DNA of 64,000 bases, taken from contig NZ_KQ130452.1 in the NCBI RefSeq assembly GCF_001046635.1, forward strand, positions 608,668 to 672,667, read 5' to 3'. Made by a program: the position numbers and the translations under genes. The notes beneath the pieces are model-generated. The model ran no database searches. It worked only from the letters and a program-made list of their open reading frames with translations, and was not told where the DNA came from. Shown one piece after another: positions 56,270 to 64,000 of this stretch (positions are counted from its first letter, which is position 1; each line of letters opens with the position of its first letter). Source of the DNA: Novosphingobium barchaimii LL02. GTDB taxonomy: Bacteria > Pseudomonadota > Alphaproteobacteria > Sphingomonadales > Sphingomonadaceae.

Positions 56270-57130
56270 TCACCCGCGAATCGCCGCCCAGTCCAGGACG
56301 GCGGTGATGAGCGCCTGGGCGACCGGCTGGTGACCGCCCGGCCCGAGCACGACGAACTCAATCTCGGGGAGCGTCGGCAGCCCTGGATCGGGACCGAGCA
56401 GCGCGAGTCCGGCCGGCATCAGCCGCGCCGAATGCGGCATCACGCCGAGCCCGGCGCGGGCGGCGGCGGTCAGCCCGGTCAGGCTCGCGCTGGTGAAGGC
56501 GACGCGCCAGCGCCAGTCGACCGCCTCGAGCGTCTCGATCGCCTTTGCGCGCGTCACGCTCGGCGCCGGATAGAGCAGGAGCGGTAACGGTTCGTCGGGA
56601 TCGATCCGCAAGTCCGCATGCCCGACCCACCGGATCGCTTCGCGCCACACGCGCGTGCCGCGGCGGTCGCCGGTGCGCCTTTTGACGAAGATGACGTCGA
56701 GCCGCCCGGCGTCGAACGCATCGTAGAGATCTTCGCTCAACCCGGCGCGCAACTCGAGATCCACTTCCGGGTGCCGGCGCGCGAAGCTGGCCAGCACGTC
56801 GGGTAGCGCCGACAGCACGAAGTCTTCCGACGCGCCAAGCCGGAGGCGGCCGCGCAACGGCGTGTCCGTAAGGCTCCGCTCGAGCCGGAGATGCGCGTCG
56901 ATCACCGTGCGGGCGTGCTCCAGCAAGCGCTCGCCATGGAGGGTGAGCGACAAGCGGTGCGTATCGCGATCAAGCAGCCGCCGCCGCGTCGCCGTCTCCA
57001 GCCTCGCGATCTTCTGGCTGACGGTGGACTGGCGCACGCCCAGCGCGCGCGCCGCGCCCGTGAAGCTGCCCGCGTCCACGACGGCGACGAAAGCTTCGAG
57101 CAGGTCAACGGGAATCAGGTCCATGGTCAT
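56270..57130 (-). CDS. LysR-family transcriptional regulator
   Basis: This 286-residue LysR regulator has its helix-turn-helix at residues 5-62, with FVAVVDAGSFTGAARALGV and VRQSTVSQKIARLE. The effector domain contains LRGRLRLGASEDFVLSALPDVLASF near 92. It starts at ATG 57130 or 57124. It is divergent from a bile-acid-symporter-like gene 88 bp away, the usual LysR arrangement with its target, and convergent with the SDR gene at 55294. Confidence 0.92.
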   Translation of the reverse strand: MTMDLIPVDLLEAFVAVVDAGSFTGAARALGVRQSTVSQKIARLETATRRRLLDRDTHRLSLTLHGERLLEHARTVIDAHLRLERSLTDTPLRGRLRLGASEDFVLSALPDVLASFARRHPEVDLELRAGLSEDLYDAFDAGRLDVIFVKRRTGDRRGTRVWREAIRWVGHADLRIDPDEPLPLLLYPAPSVTRAKAIETLEAVDWRWRVAFTSASLTGLTAAARAGLGVMPHSARLMPAGLALLGPDPGLPTLPEIEFVVLGPGGHQPVAQALITAVLDWAAIRG

Positions 57131-57218
57131 CACGATATATGATGAGCGTTATCGTTTCTATCGGGATTGCGGACGATCGCTAGCGGCGTACATCGGCCGG
57201 ACCTTATCGAGGACGCCG

Positions 57219-58253
57219 ATGATGCCCCTTCCCAAGATCGGATCGATCCTGCTCCGGCTCGATCGCTATCTGCTGCTGTTGATCGCGACGGTCGCCCTCG
57301 CCGCCTTGCTGCCCGCGCGGGGCGCTGCGACGGGATGGGTCGAGCATCTCGTCGTCGTTGCCGTTGCGCTGCTCTTCTTTCTCTACGGCGCGCGGCTGGC
57401 GCCGGACGCGATCTGGCGCGGGCTCGCGCACTGGCGCTTGCAGGCGCTGATCTTCGCCAGCACCTATCTGCTGTTCCCGATCCTCGGCGTCGTCGTCACG
57501 CTGTTGCTGCGCGGACATCTGCCGCGCGACGTGCTGACCGGCCTGCTGTTCCTGTGCCTGCTGCCGTCGACCGTGCAGTCGTCGATCGCCTTCACCTCGA
57601 TCGCGCGCGGCAACGTGCCGGGCGCATTGTGTGCCGCCTCGCTGTCGAACGTGCTGGGTGTGGTCTTGACGCCAACCCTCGTGTCGCAATTGCTGCCGGC
57701 AGCGAGCGGCGGCTTCTCGCTCTCCGCACTCGAGGACATCGCGACGCAGATCCTGCTGCCGTTCGTGCTCGGCCAGGCGGCGCGGCCGTGGATCGGCGCG
57801 TGGCTGCTGTGGCACCCGCTGCCGACCTCGATCGTCGATCGCGGCTCGGTGCTGGTGGTGGTCTATGCCGCGTTCAGCGCGGGGATGGTCGCCGGGATCT
57901 GGCACCAATTATCGCTCGGGAGCCTGGCCGCGGTCCTCGCGATCGATCTGGCGATGCTGGCACTGGTGTTGCTCGCGACGACGCTCACCAGTCGCACCCT
58001 CGGCTTTTCGACCGAGGACGAGATTGCGATCGTCTTCTGCGGCTCGAAGAAGAGCATGGCGGGTGGCATTCCGATGGCGGCGATCCTGTTTCCCGGCCAC
58101 GCCGTCGGTCTGATCGTGCTGCCGCTGATGCTGTTCCATCAGGCGCAATTGTTCGTCTGCGCGACGCTCGCGCGGCGCTATGCCGGACGTGACGATCCTA
58201 TCCCTCGCGCGTGTCGCCCTGCGGTGCGCCCAACGCTCGGAGATCCCGCATGA
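57219..58253 (+). CDS. Bile acid:sodium symporter-family (SBF-like) membrane protein
   Basis: This 344-residue protein has ten hydrophobic segments in the BASS layout. Blocks such as LLFFLYGARLAPDAIWRGLAHW near residue 48 and TGLLFLCLLPSTVQSSIAFTSIARGN near 107-132 belong to the SBF-like (YfeH/P7) group, and VFCGSKKSMAGGIPMAAILFP near 272 carries the conserved crossover region. Substrates are sodium-coupled organic anions; the specific one is unknown. The stop overlaps the start of the next gene as ATGA. It is divergent from a LysR gene. Confidence 0.9.
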   Translation: MMPLPKIGSILLRLDRYLLLLIATVALAALLPARGAATGWVEHLVVVAVALLFFLYGARLAPDAIWRGLAHWRLQALIFASTYLLFPILGVVVTLLLRGHLPRDVLTGLLFLCLLPSTVQSSIAFTSIARGNVPGALCAASLSNVLGVVLTPTLVSQLLPAASGGFSLSALEDIATQILLPFVLGQAARPWIGAWLLWHPLPTSIVDRGSVLVVVYAAFSAGMVAGIWHQLSLGSLAAVLAIDLAMLALVLLATTLTSRTLGFSTEDEIAIVFCGSKKSMAGGIPMAAILFPGHAVGLIVLPLMLFHQAQLFVCATLARRYAGRDDPIPRACRPAVRPTLGDPA

Positions 58254-59020
58254 CCCCGTTCCGCTCGATCCTGTCCGGCCTGCTGGCCGGCGCGGCCACA
58301 CTGGTAGCCACTGCCGCATCGGCGGCGCCGCCGATCCGCGACATCGTCCTAGTGCACGGTGCGTTCGTCGACGGATCGGGCTGGCGCCCGGTCTATGACA
58401 TCCTCACCCGCGACGGGTTCAAGGTCAGCATCGTCCAGGAACCGCTTACCGGGCTCGACGCCGACGTTACCGCGACGAAGCGGGTGATCGACCAGCAGGA
58501 CGAGCCGGTGATCCTGGTCGGGCACAGCTATGGCGGCGCGATCATCACCGAGGCGGGCAACGATCCTCGTGTCGCCGGACTGGTGTATATCGCAGCGCAC
58601 GCGCCCGATGCGGGCGAGACCGAAAGCGGCAACGGCAAGCGCTATCCGGCGATCGGCCGCGACGCGATCACCAAGACGGCGGACGGCTACACCTATATCG
58701 ATCCGGCACGCTATGCGGCCGAATTCGCGGCCGACCTCCCGCCCGCCGAAGCGGCGTTCGAGGCCCGTTCGCAGGGTATCACGGCCGCTAGCGTTTTCAC
58801 CACGCCGATCGTCGATCCTGCGTGGAAGAACAAACCGGTGTGGTACATGGTCGCCAAAGCCGATCACATCATCAGCCCCGATCTCGAACGGATGTACGCC
58901 GCGCGGGCGAAGGCGCAGCAGGTGGTCGAAATCCCCGGCGCCAGCCATTCGGTGTACCGATCGCACCCGCGCGAGGTGGCGGCGCTGATCGAGGCCGCCG
59001 CGCGCGGCAGCGCGCTCTGA
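58250..59020 (+). CDS. Exported alpha/beta hydrolase
   Basis: This 256-residue protein has a signal peptide (SILSGLLAGAATLVATAASA) and an alpha/beta-hydrolase fold. The oxyanion block is IVLVHGAFVDGSGWRPVYD near residues 33-51. The nucleophile elbow GHSYGGAII near 91 holds Ser, and the catalytic His is in PGASHSVYRSHP near 236. It resembles esterases of the EstC/salicylate-esterase-like group. Coupling to the symporter gene suggests that it releases a carboxylate that is then imported, which is inference. A terminator follows. Confidence 0.9.
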   Translation: MTPFRSILSGLLAGAATLVATAASAAPPIRDIVLVHGAFVDGSGWRPVYDILTRDGFKVSIVQEPLTGLDADVTATKRVIDQQDEPVILVGHSYGGAIITEAGNDPRVAGLVYIAAHAPDAGETESGNGKRYPAIGRDAITKTADGYTYIDPARYAAEFAADLPPAEAAFEARSQGITAASVFTTPIVDPAWKNKPVWYMVAKADHIISPDLERMYAARAKAQQVVEIPGASHSVYRSHPREVAALIEAAARGSAL

Positions 59021-59036
59021 GCAGCGCGCAAGCGAA

Positions 59037-59065
59037 CGGGCGCCCGGCGCGAGGCCGGACGCCCG
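59037..59065. terminator. Hairpin between convergent genes
   Basis: CGGGCG (59037-59042) plus CCGGC (59044-59048) pair with GCCGG (59054-59058) plus CGCCCG (59060-59065), an 11-bp stem with one mismatch, followed by TCTCTT. It sits between the convergent hydrolase (stop 59020) and carboxymuconolactone-decarboxylase-like gene (stop 59085) and may end both transcripts. Confidence 0.65.
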
Positions 59066-59084
59066 TCTCTTCAAACGGCGTCGA

Positions 59085-59651
59085 TCAGGCGGCGACGCCA
59101 ACCGGCTTCGACCACGCATTGCCCTTCATGAAGCCATCGAGCGGCGTGTGGACGATATGGTTGGTGTAGTTGCTCATTACCTTGGTCGCGACGCCGAGGA
59201 TCACATCGAGCACGTTCTGCCGGGTGAAACCCGCGGCCAGGAACGCGTCGACATCGGCATCGGCCACCCAGCCGCGCTGGCGCACCACCAGCGTCGCAAA
59301 GCGGTGCAGCGCCTCGAGCCGGGCGTCCGGCAGCGGCGTGCCGGCGCGTAGCGCCTCGATCACCGCCGTTTCCATCTTCTGCAACTTGGCGAGCGTGGTG
59401 TGCCCGGCCATGCAATAGTGGCACTCGTTCTCGAAATTGGAGGTGAGATAGACGACCTGCTGCTCGTGCGGCGTCAGCGTCGTTTTCGAGAAGAGGTCCC
59501 ACAGCGCGGTATAACCGGCGAGCAGCTCGGGCGATTCCGCCATATAGGATTGCAAATTGGGCACGAAGCCGAACGCGGCTTGCACCCCTTCGAAGATCGG
59601 GCGGGCGGCGGCGGGAGCAGTGTCGGCGGTATAGGCGGTGAACTGGGTCAT
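59085..59651 (-). CDS. Carboxymuconolactone decarboxylase/AhpD-family protein
   Basis: This 188-residue protein has the AhpD-like redox motif ECHYCMAGH near residues 75-83 within LTSNFENECHYCMAGHTTLA. An all-helical fold follows, with VLDVILGVATKVMSNYTNHI near 153. Members act as alkylhydroperoxidase-linked disulfide reductases or as decarboxylases; the CxxC motif favours the redox role. It lies 91 bp downstream of a LysR gene on the same strand. Confidence 0.88.
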   Translation of the reverse strand: MTQFTAYTADTAPAAARPIFEGVQAAFGFVPNLQSYMAESPELLAGYTALWDLFSKTTLTPHEQQVVYLTSNFENECHYCMAGHTTLAKLQKMETAVIEALRAGTPLPDARLEALHRFATLVVRQRGWVADADVDAFLAAGFTRQNVLDVILGVATKVMSNYTNHIVHTPLDGFMKGNAWSKPVGVAA

Positions 59652-59742
59652 GATCGGTTCCTTCGGTCAGGTCGGTAAAGTCGACGAGCCGGAACCTGAT
59701 CGATCGGCGGCTACGCTCGTAGCCGGCGCGATCGACTAACGC

Positions 59743-60636
59743 TTATGCCGCGCCGGAATGGCCGGCGAGCGCCTGCTCAACGAAGGCAGCGAACTGGCGC
59801 GCCTTGGCGCTCATCATCCGGCCGGCCGGGAATACCGCCCACAGGTCGATCGGCGGGAGCGACCAGTCGGTCAGCACGCGCCGTACCGCGCCGCTCTCGA
59901 TCTCGCGCGCGAACATCCAATCCGAGGCGATGGTCAGCCCCATGTCGGCGAGCACCGCCTCGCGCAGCCCTTCCGCCGCGCTCACGCGGACGCGGCCGTG
60001 CACGGTCACCGAGGTCTCTGTGCCGTCGCGGCTGAGCGCCCAGACGTTGGCGGTCTGGCTGTAGATAACGACGTCATGCCCGGCGAGCTCGGCCGGCGTC
60101 CTGGGCTCGCCGGCGCGCGCGAGATAGCCGGGGGTCGCCAGCACCGATCGGCCGCCAGTGGCGAGCTTGCGCGCGACCGCCGCGGAATCGGCGAGCGTCC
60201 CCATCCGCAGCGAGAGATCGACGCCCTCGGCGACCAGATCGATCACCCGATCGTCGAGGATGACGTCGATCTCGAGCTCGGGATTGTCCGCCAGGAAGCG
60301 CGGCAGCAGCGGCACGATGTGCAGCCGGGCGAAGGTGGTGGCGGCGGACACGCGCAGGCAGCCCGACAGCCCCGCACCCGCGCCGCGCGCCGCAAGCTCC
60401 GCTTCGTCGGCTTCCTGGATTGCCACTTTCGCGCGCTCGAAGAAGCGCTGGCCCGCTTCGGTCGGCGAGAGACCATGGGTGGAGCGGATCAGCAGGCTGA
60501 CCTGCAACCGGTTCTCAAGCTGCGCGATCGTCTTCGACACCGCCGGCTGGCCGACGTTGAGCTGACGCGCAGCGGCCGAGAAGGAGCCCGTCTCGACCAC
60601 CCGCACGAAGGTCGTCATCGCCTGATATCGGTCCAC
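59743..60636 (-). CDS. LysR-family transcriptional regulator
   Basis: This 297-residue LysR protein has the N-terminal helix-turn-helix (FVRVVETGSFSAAARQLNVG and QPAVSKTIAQLENRL). An effector domain follows, with LRVSAATTFARLHIVPLLPRFL near 95-116. It is divergent from the rightward string of small gene, GST, Old Yellow Enzyme, peroxiredoxin-like and SDR genes, which it most likely controls, and it precedes the AhpD-like gene on its own strand. Confidence 0.92.
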   Translation of the reverse strand: MDRYQAMTTFVRVVETGSFSAAARQLNVGQPAVSKTIAQLENRLQVSLLIRSTHGLSPTEAGQRFFERAKVAIQEADEAELAARGAGAGLSGCLRVSAATTFARLHIVPLLPRFLADNPELEIDVILDDRVIDLVAEGVDLSLRMGTLADSAAVARKLATGGRSVLATPGYLARAGEPRTPAELAGHDVVIYSQTANVWALSRDGTETSVTVHGRVRVSAAEGLREAVLADMGLTIASDWMFAREIESGAVRRVLTDWSLPPIDLWAVFPAGRMMSAKARQFAAFVEQALAGHSGAA

Positions 60637-60755
60637 GTCATTCCTCCTTGGAATGGGCGTTATTGCCGCGTGGCGGCTGCCATGTCGAGCGGCGGGGGAG
60701 CATTTCCCGGATCGCGCTTCGGATCGGCCGGGGCGCGCAACCCAGGGAGACCGTC

Positions 60756-60908
60756 ATGATGGCATGGCTGATGCGCCTGCATCCCGCGCCGACCGTCATC
60801 GACGGACTGCTCGCCTACCAGCTCTCCGGCAGCCCGATCCCGGCGCTGATCGCGCTCGCCGCGCCGATCCTGCGCCGCCGGATCACGCGCACCAACAAGG
60901 ACCAATGA
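60756..60908 (+). CDS. Small hypothetical protein
   Basis: This 50-residue frame starts MMAWLMRLHPAPTVIDGLLA and ends with RRRITRTNKDQ. It has one amphipathic to hydrophobic stretch (IPALIALAAPILRR). AGGGAGA sits six bases before the ATG at 60756, and the GST gene begins one base after its stop, so it looks like the first gene of the GST operon. I do not recognise the family. A longer in-frame reading from 60648 is not supported. Confidence 0.45.
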   Translation: MMAWLMRLHPAPTVIDGLLAYQLSGSPIPALIALAAPILRRRITRTNKDQ

Positions 60909-60909
60909 C

Positions 60910-61542
60910 ATGCTAGACGTCTATGCCTTCGCCACGCCCAACAGCATCAAGGTGCCGATCGCGCTCGAGGAACTCGGGCTCGACTATGCGCTGCACTCGG
61001 TCAACGTCCGGCAGGGCGAGCAGAAAGCGCCCGCGTTCGTGGCGCTCAACCCCAATGCCAAGGTGCCGGTGTTGGTCGATACCGACTCGGACGAGCGGCT
61101 GGTGCTGACCGAATCCGCCGCGATCCTGATCTACCTCGCCGAAAAGAGCGGCAAGCTGCTGCCCGCGTCCGGCCCGGAGCGGGCGCGGGTGTTCGAGCAG
61201 CTCTTCTTCCACGCTTCGGGGCTCGGGCCGGCGTTCGGCCAGGCGGGCTTCTTCCAGCGCCAGGCGTCCGAGCCGCAGCCGCTCGCGATCCAGCGTTTCA
61301 CGGCCGAGGCGGCGCGCACGCTCGCGGTGCTCGACGGCGTGCTCGGGACGCGGCGCTTCGTCGCCGGCGACGCCTTCTCCATCGCCGACATCGTCCATTT
61401 CGGCTGGCTGTGGCGGCGCGCCTTCGCTGGTGTCGACTTCGCGCAGAGCCCGCATGTCGCGCGCTGGTACGCCGAGGTCGAGGCGCGTTCCGCCGTCCAG
61501 CGCGCGATCGCCCGCGTCAACGCGCTCCTTCCCCAAGCCTGA
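60910..61542 (+). CDS. Glutathione S-transferase
   Basis: This 210-residue GST has an N-terminal thioredoxin-like domain: MLDVYAFATPNSIKVPIALEE, with VALNPNAKVPVLVD near 47-60 and LTESAAILIYLAEK near 68-81 for glutathione binding. The C-terminal helical domain has RRFVAGDAFSIADIVHFGWLW near 138. The N-terminal Pro-Asn-Ser-Ile-Lys is like YfcG/Ure2p-type GSTs, which are disulfide reductases. It is 15 bp upstream of an Old Yellow Enzyme gene. Confidence 0.93.
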   Translation: MLDVYAFATPNSIKVPIALEELGLDYALHSVNVRQGEQKAPAFVALNPNAKVPVLVDTDSDERLVLTESAAILIYLAEKSGKLLPASGPERARVFEQLFFHASGLGPAFGQAGFFQRQASEPQPLAIQRFTAEAARTLAVLDGVLGTRRFVAGDAFSIADIVHFGWLWRRAFAGVDFAQSPHVARWYAEVEARSAVQRAIARVNALLPQA

Positions 61543-61557
61543 CCAAAGGAAACTGTC

Positions 61558-62652
61558 ATGTCGAAACTGTTCACCCCGGTTCGCGCCGGTGCCCTGGCGC
61601 TCGGCCACCGCGTCGTCATGGCGCCGCTCACCCGGATGCGCGCCGATCCCGGCGACCGGCCGAGCGCGCTGATGCTGGACTATTACACGCAGCGCACCAC
61701 CGCTGGCGGGCTTATCGTCTCGGAGGCCACGCCGATCTCGCGCCAGGGCTATGGCTATGCCGGCGCGCCCGGCATCTATGACGATGCCCAGATCGAGGGC
61801 TGGCGCGCGATCACCGATGCGGTCCACGCCGGCGGCGGACAGATCGTGCTGCAACTCTGGCACGTCGGCCGCCAGTCACATCCCGACATCCGGCCGGGCA
61901 GCGGGGCGCCGGTCGCGCCCTCGGCGATCCAGGCGGAGGGGCATGGTTATGCGCCGGCCGGGGAAGTGGCGTTCGCGATGCCGCGCGCGCTCGACCGGGC
62001 CGAGATCGCCGACATAGTCGTCGAATTCGGTGCGGGTGCGGCGCGTGCCCGGGCGGCGGGGTTCGACGGGGTCGAGATCCACGGCGCCAATGGCTATCTG
62101 CCCGACCAGTTCCTGCAGGACGGCACCAACCACCGCACCGACGACTATGGCGGCCCGATCGAGAATCGCGCGCGCTTCCTACTCGAAGTGACGCAGGCGG
62201 CGATCGACGTGTGGGGCGCCGACCGCGTCGGCGTGCGGCTCAGCCCGAGCGGTAGCTATGGTGACATGTCGGACAGCGATCCGCAGGCGACGTTCGGCTA
62301 TGCCGCCGCCCGCCTCGACGATCTCGGGATCGCCTGGCTGCACGTCGTCGAGCCGCGCATCAGGGGCACCGAGCTGATCGCCGAGGCCGAACCGGTCGCA
62401 GCGCGGCATTTGCGCGCGATCTTTCGCGGCACGCTGATCGCGGCCGGCGGCTTCGACGGCGCCAGCGCGGAAGCGATCCTCGCGAGCGGCGACGCCGATG
62501 CGGTGGCGTTCGGGCGCGCGTTCATCGCCAATCCCGACCTGCCCGAGCGGCTGCGGCTCGCCCTGCCGCTCAACGCTTACGACCGCACCACTTTCTACGG
62601 CGGCGATGCGCGCGGTTACACCAACTACCCCTTCTATCGCCGCGCCGCCTGA
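61558..62652 (+). CDS. Old Yellow Enzyme-family NADH:flavin oxidoreductase (alkene reductase)
   Basis: This 364-residue FMN enzyme reduces activated C=C bonds, quinones or nitro compounds. MAPLTRMRAD near residues 21-30 is the FMN-binding block, LQLWHVGRQSHPD near 99-111 and FDGVEIHGANGYLPDQFLQDGTN near 169-191 have the His-Asn substrate pair, and RVGVRLSPSG lies near 223. It ends with YPFYRRAA. It is most similar to NemA-type xenobiotic reductases. It follows GST with 15 bp between them. Confidence 0.94.
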   Translation: MSKLFTPVRAGALALGHRVVMAPLTRMRADPGDRPSALMLDYYTQRTTAGGLIVSEATPISRQGYGYAGAPGIYDDAQIEGWRAITDAVHAGGGQIVLQLWHVGRQSHPDIRPGSGAPVAPSAIQAEGHGYAPAGEVAFAMPRALDRAEIADIVVEFGAGAARARAAGFDGVEIHGANGYLPDQFLQDGTNHRTDDYGGPIENRARFLLEVTQAAIDVWGADRVGVRLSPSGSYGDMSDSDPQATFGYAAARLDDLGIAWLHVVEPRIRGTELIAEAEPVAARHLRAIFRGTLIAAGGFDGASAEAILASGDADAVAFGRAFIANPDLPERLRLALPLNAYDRTTFYGGDARGYTNYPFYRRAA

Positions 62653-62763
62653 CGCCTTTCCCCGCATTCCGGACGGGAATGACGGTTAGTCGCACCCGCC
62701 ATCTGCAGCCTCCGGCCGGAATGCCGCATCTTCCAACCACCCGTTTTATCAAGGAGACCTATC

Positions 62764-63438
62764 ATGACCCTGCAAGCCAAGCTCGACGCCTTCAAAGCCG
62801 ATTTCGAAGCCGGCAAGCCGCCCTACAACGTGCCCCATTCGGTGATCGAGACGATGCACCGCGCCACCGCCGAGCTGATCGCCTCGGGCGCCGCCGGTCG
62901 TGCGCTGAAGGCCGGCGACACAGCGCCCGCCTTCACGCTCGACGATCCCGACGGCCGTCCGGTCGCCTCGACCGACCTGCTCGCCAGAGGGCCGCTGGTG
63001 GTGAGCTTCTATCGCGGCGTCTGGTGCCCTTATTGCAACATGGAGTTGCAGGCGCTGCAGGCGGCGGTGCCTGCGTTCGAGGCGCTCGGTGCCGGGCTGG
63101 TCGCGATCTCGCCGCAGACCGCGGTCAACAGCCGCAAGTCGGTGCGCCAGAACGACCTCGGCTTCCCGATCCTGTCGGACACGCATAACGACGTCGCCGC
63201 CGCCTTTGGCCTGCGCTTCGCGATGCCCGACTATTTGATCGAGCTCTACCAGGGCCTCAAGAACGACCTGCCGGCGTTCAACGGCGACCCGAGCTGGACG
63301 CTGCCGATGCCCGGTCGCTTCGTGATCGGGCAGGACGGCACGATCCTCTACGCCGAGGAGAACCCGGACTATACCCGCCGCCCCGAGCCCGAGGACATGC
63401 TCCCTGCGCTGCGCCGCGCCGCCAGCGTCACTGCCTGA
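62764..63438 (+). CDS. Peroxiredoxin-like protein (AhpC/TSA family)
   Basis: This 224-residue thioredoxin-fold protein has the block SFYRGVWCPYCNMELQALQ near residues 81-99 with a CPYC motif. Many family members keep only one Cys there, so it may combine peroxidase and disulfide-reductase activity. TLPMPGRFVIGQDGTILYAEENPDYTRRPEPEDM near 179-212 is typical of the AhpC/TSA peroxiredoxin-like group. It follows the Old Yellow Enzyme gene by 111 bp and ends before a strong hairpin. Confidence 0.9.
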   Translation: MTLQAKLDAFKADFEAGKPPYNVPHSVIETMHRATAELIASGAAGRALKAGDTAPAFTLDDPDGRPVASTDLLARGPLVVSFYRGVWCPYCNMELQALQAAVPAFEALGAGLVAISPQTAVNSRKSVRQNDLGFPILSDTHNDVAAAFGLRFAMPDYLIELYQGLKNDLPAFNGDPSWTLPMPGRFVIGQDGTILYAEENPDYTRRPEPEDMLPALRRAASVTA

Positions 63439-63447
63439 CAGCCAGCG

Positions 63448-63477
63448 CCGGCCGCCATGCGCGGCCGGGGCCTTTTT
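63448..63477 (+). terminator. Intrinsic terminator after the peroxiredoxin-like gene
   Basis: CCGGCCGC (63448-63455) pairs with GCGGCCGG (63461-63468) around CATGC, followed by GGCC and TTTTT at 63473-63477. It begins 10 bases after the stop codon. The four bases between stem and T-tract make it slightly atypical. Confidence 0.65.
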
Positions 63478-63490
63478 AGAGAGGGCCTCC

Positions 63491-64000
63491 ATGTCCCGCA
63501 CTTTCCTCGTCACCGGCGCCAGCAAAGGGATCGGCCTCGCGCTGTCCCACCGTCTCGCGCGCGATGGCCATCACGTCGTCGGCATCGCCCGGCATAAGGT
63601 CGATACCTTCCCCGGTACGCTCGTCCAACTCGACCTGGGCGATACCGACGCCACCCAGGCGCGACTGACAGACCTCGGCCGCGACTTCGCCTTCGACGGC
63701 GTCGTCAACAACGTAGGGCTGGTCCGGCCGCAGCGGCTGGGCGCGGTCGAGCTGTCGGCGCTCGACGACGTGCTGCGCGTCAATCTGCATCCTGCGCTTC
63801 AGGCGGTGCAGGCGTTCCTGCCCGGCATGACCGATCGCGGCTGGGGCCGGATCGTCAACATCTCCAGCCTGACCGTGCTCGGCGCGGTCGAGCGCACCGC
63901 TTATGCCGCGGCCAAGGCCGCGCTGATCAGCTTCACGCGCAGCTGGGCGCTAGAGCTCGCGACCAGCGGCGTGACCGTCAATGGCGTGGCGCCGGGGCCG
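63491..64000 (+). CDS. SDR-family oxidoreductase (partial, runs off the window)
   Basis: The first 170 codons of a classical short-chain dehydrogenase are present. The cofactor motif LVTGASKGIGLALSHRL is near residues 6-22, VVNNVGLVRPQ near 71 and the catalytic Ser in VNISSLTVLG near 121. YxxxK appears in AYAAAKAALISF near 137, and VTVNGVAPGP is the last visible part. GAGAGGG lies before the ATG at 63491. Its end is outside the window. It lies after a terminator-like hairpin, so it may have its own promoter or depend on read-through. Confidence 0.92.
   Translation, partial: MSRTFLVTGASKGIGLALSHRLARDGHHVVGIARHKVDTFPGTLVQLDLGDTDATQARLTDLGRDFAFDGVVNNVGLVRPQRLGAVELSALDDVLRVNLHPALQAVQAFLPGMTDRGWGRIVNISSLTVLGAVERTAYAAAKAALISFTRSWALELATSGVTVNGVAPGP

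Overview
The window is one high-GC stretch of an alphaproteobacterial chromosome, most probably from the Sphingomonadales (Novosphingobium/Sphingobium/Sphingomonas type). The reasons are the block gltA-gltX / comEC / lexA-moeA-moaC-trpC-trpD-trpG-trpE-ppiD / tpiA-secG-pyrG, an alphaproteobacterial SOS box (GTTC-N7-GTTC) in front of lexA, and many tight ATGA overlaps with frequent GTG/TTG starts. This assignment is inference from gene content; no species can be named from the sequence alone.

Region 1 (1-26 kb) looks like core genome. Citrate synthase and glutamyl-tRNA synthetase run leftward and comEC runs away from them. A ten-gene leftward block runs from the periplasmic chaperone ppiD through the tryptophan genes (trpE, two unrelated genes, trpG, trpD, trpC), moaC and moeA to lexA. 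Rightward follow tpiA, secG, a terminator, pyrG, a Gfo/Idh/MocA oxidoreductase and an adenosine/adenine deaminase. Next come an AEC transporter, a small heat-shock protein with a ROSE-like RNA thermometer, grxC, a nitrilase-family amidase, a DUF1178 protein, tRNA-Arg(CCT) and an RhlE-type RNA helicase.

Region 2 (26-44 kb) is envelope stress and ion handling. It holds a leftward peroxiredoxin / DsbD-like / ECF sigma / DUF1109 anti-sigma operon, an LprI-like protein, and a fatty acid hydroxylase-tetR operon with a clear palindromic operator. It also holds a decayed bufB-bufC pair, DUF2254, an SLC13 permease and NhaA. Its most interesting part is a rightward seven-gene string (39.2-43.8 kb): small basic exported protein, EF-hand protein, ECF sigma, membrane anti-sigma candidate, CnrX-like periplasmic protein, DUF1800 and Tat-exported DUF1501. 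An IS5-type element with a frameshifted transposase follows it.

Region 3 (44-64 kb) is an accessory redox/electrophile island built from repeated modules of one regulator beside oxidoreductases. The modules are an HxlR regulator with NmrA/VOC and cupin genes that share a 42-bp upstream element, two paralogous AraC-SDR divergent pairs, a LysR next to SnoaL-like genes, a LysR opposite a bile-acid-symporter-like protein and hydrolase, and a LysR opposite a GST / Old Yellow Enzyme / peroxiredoxin-like / SDR string that runs off the end. A decayed GST pseudogene near 53.6-54.2 kb marks a possible junction.
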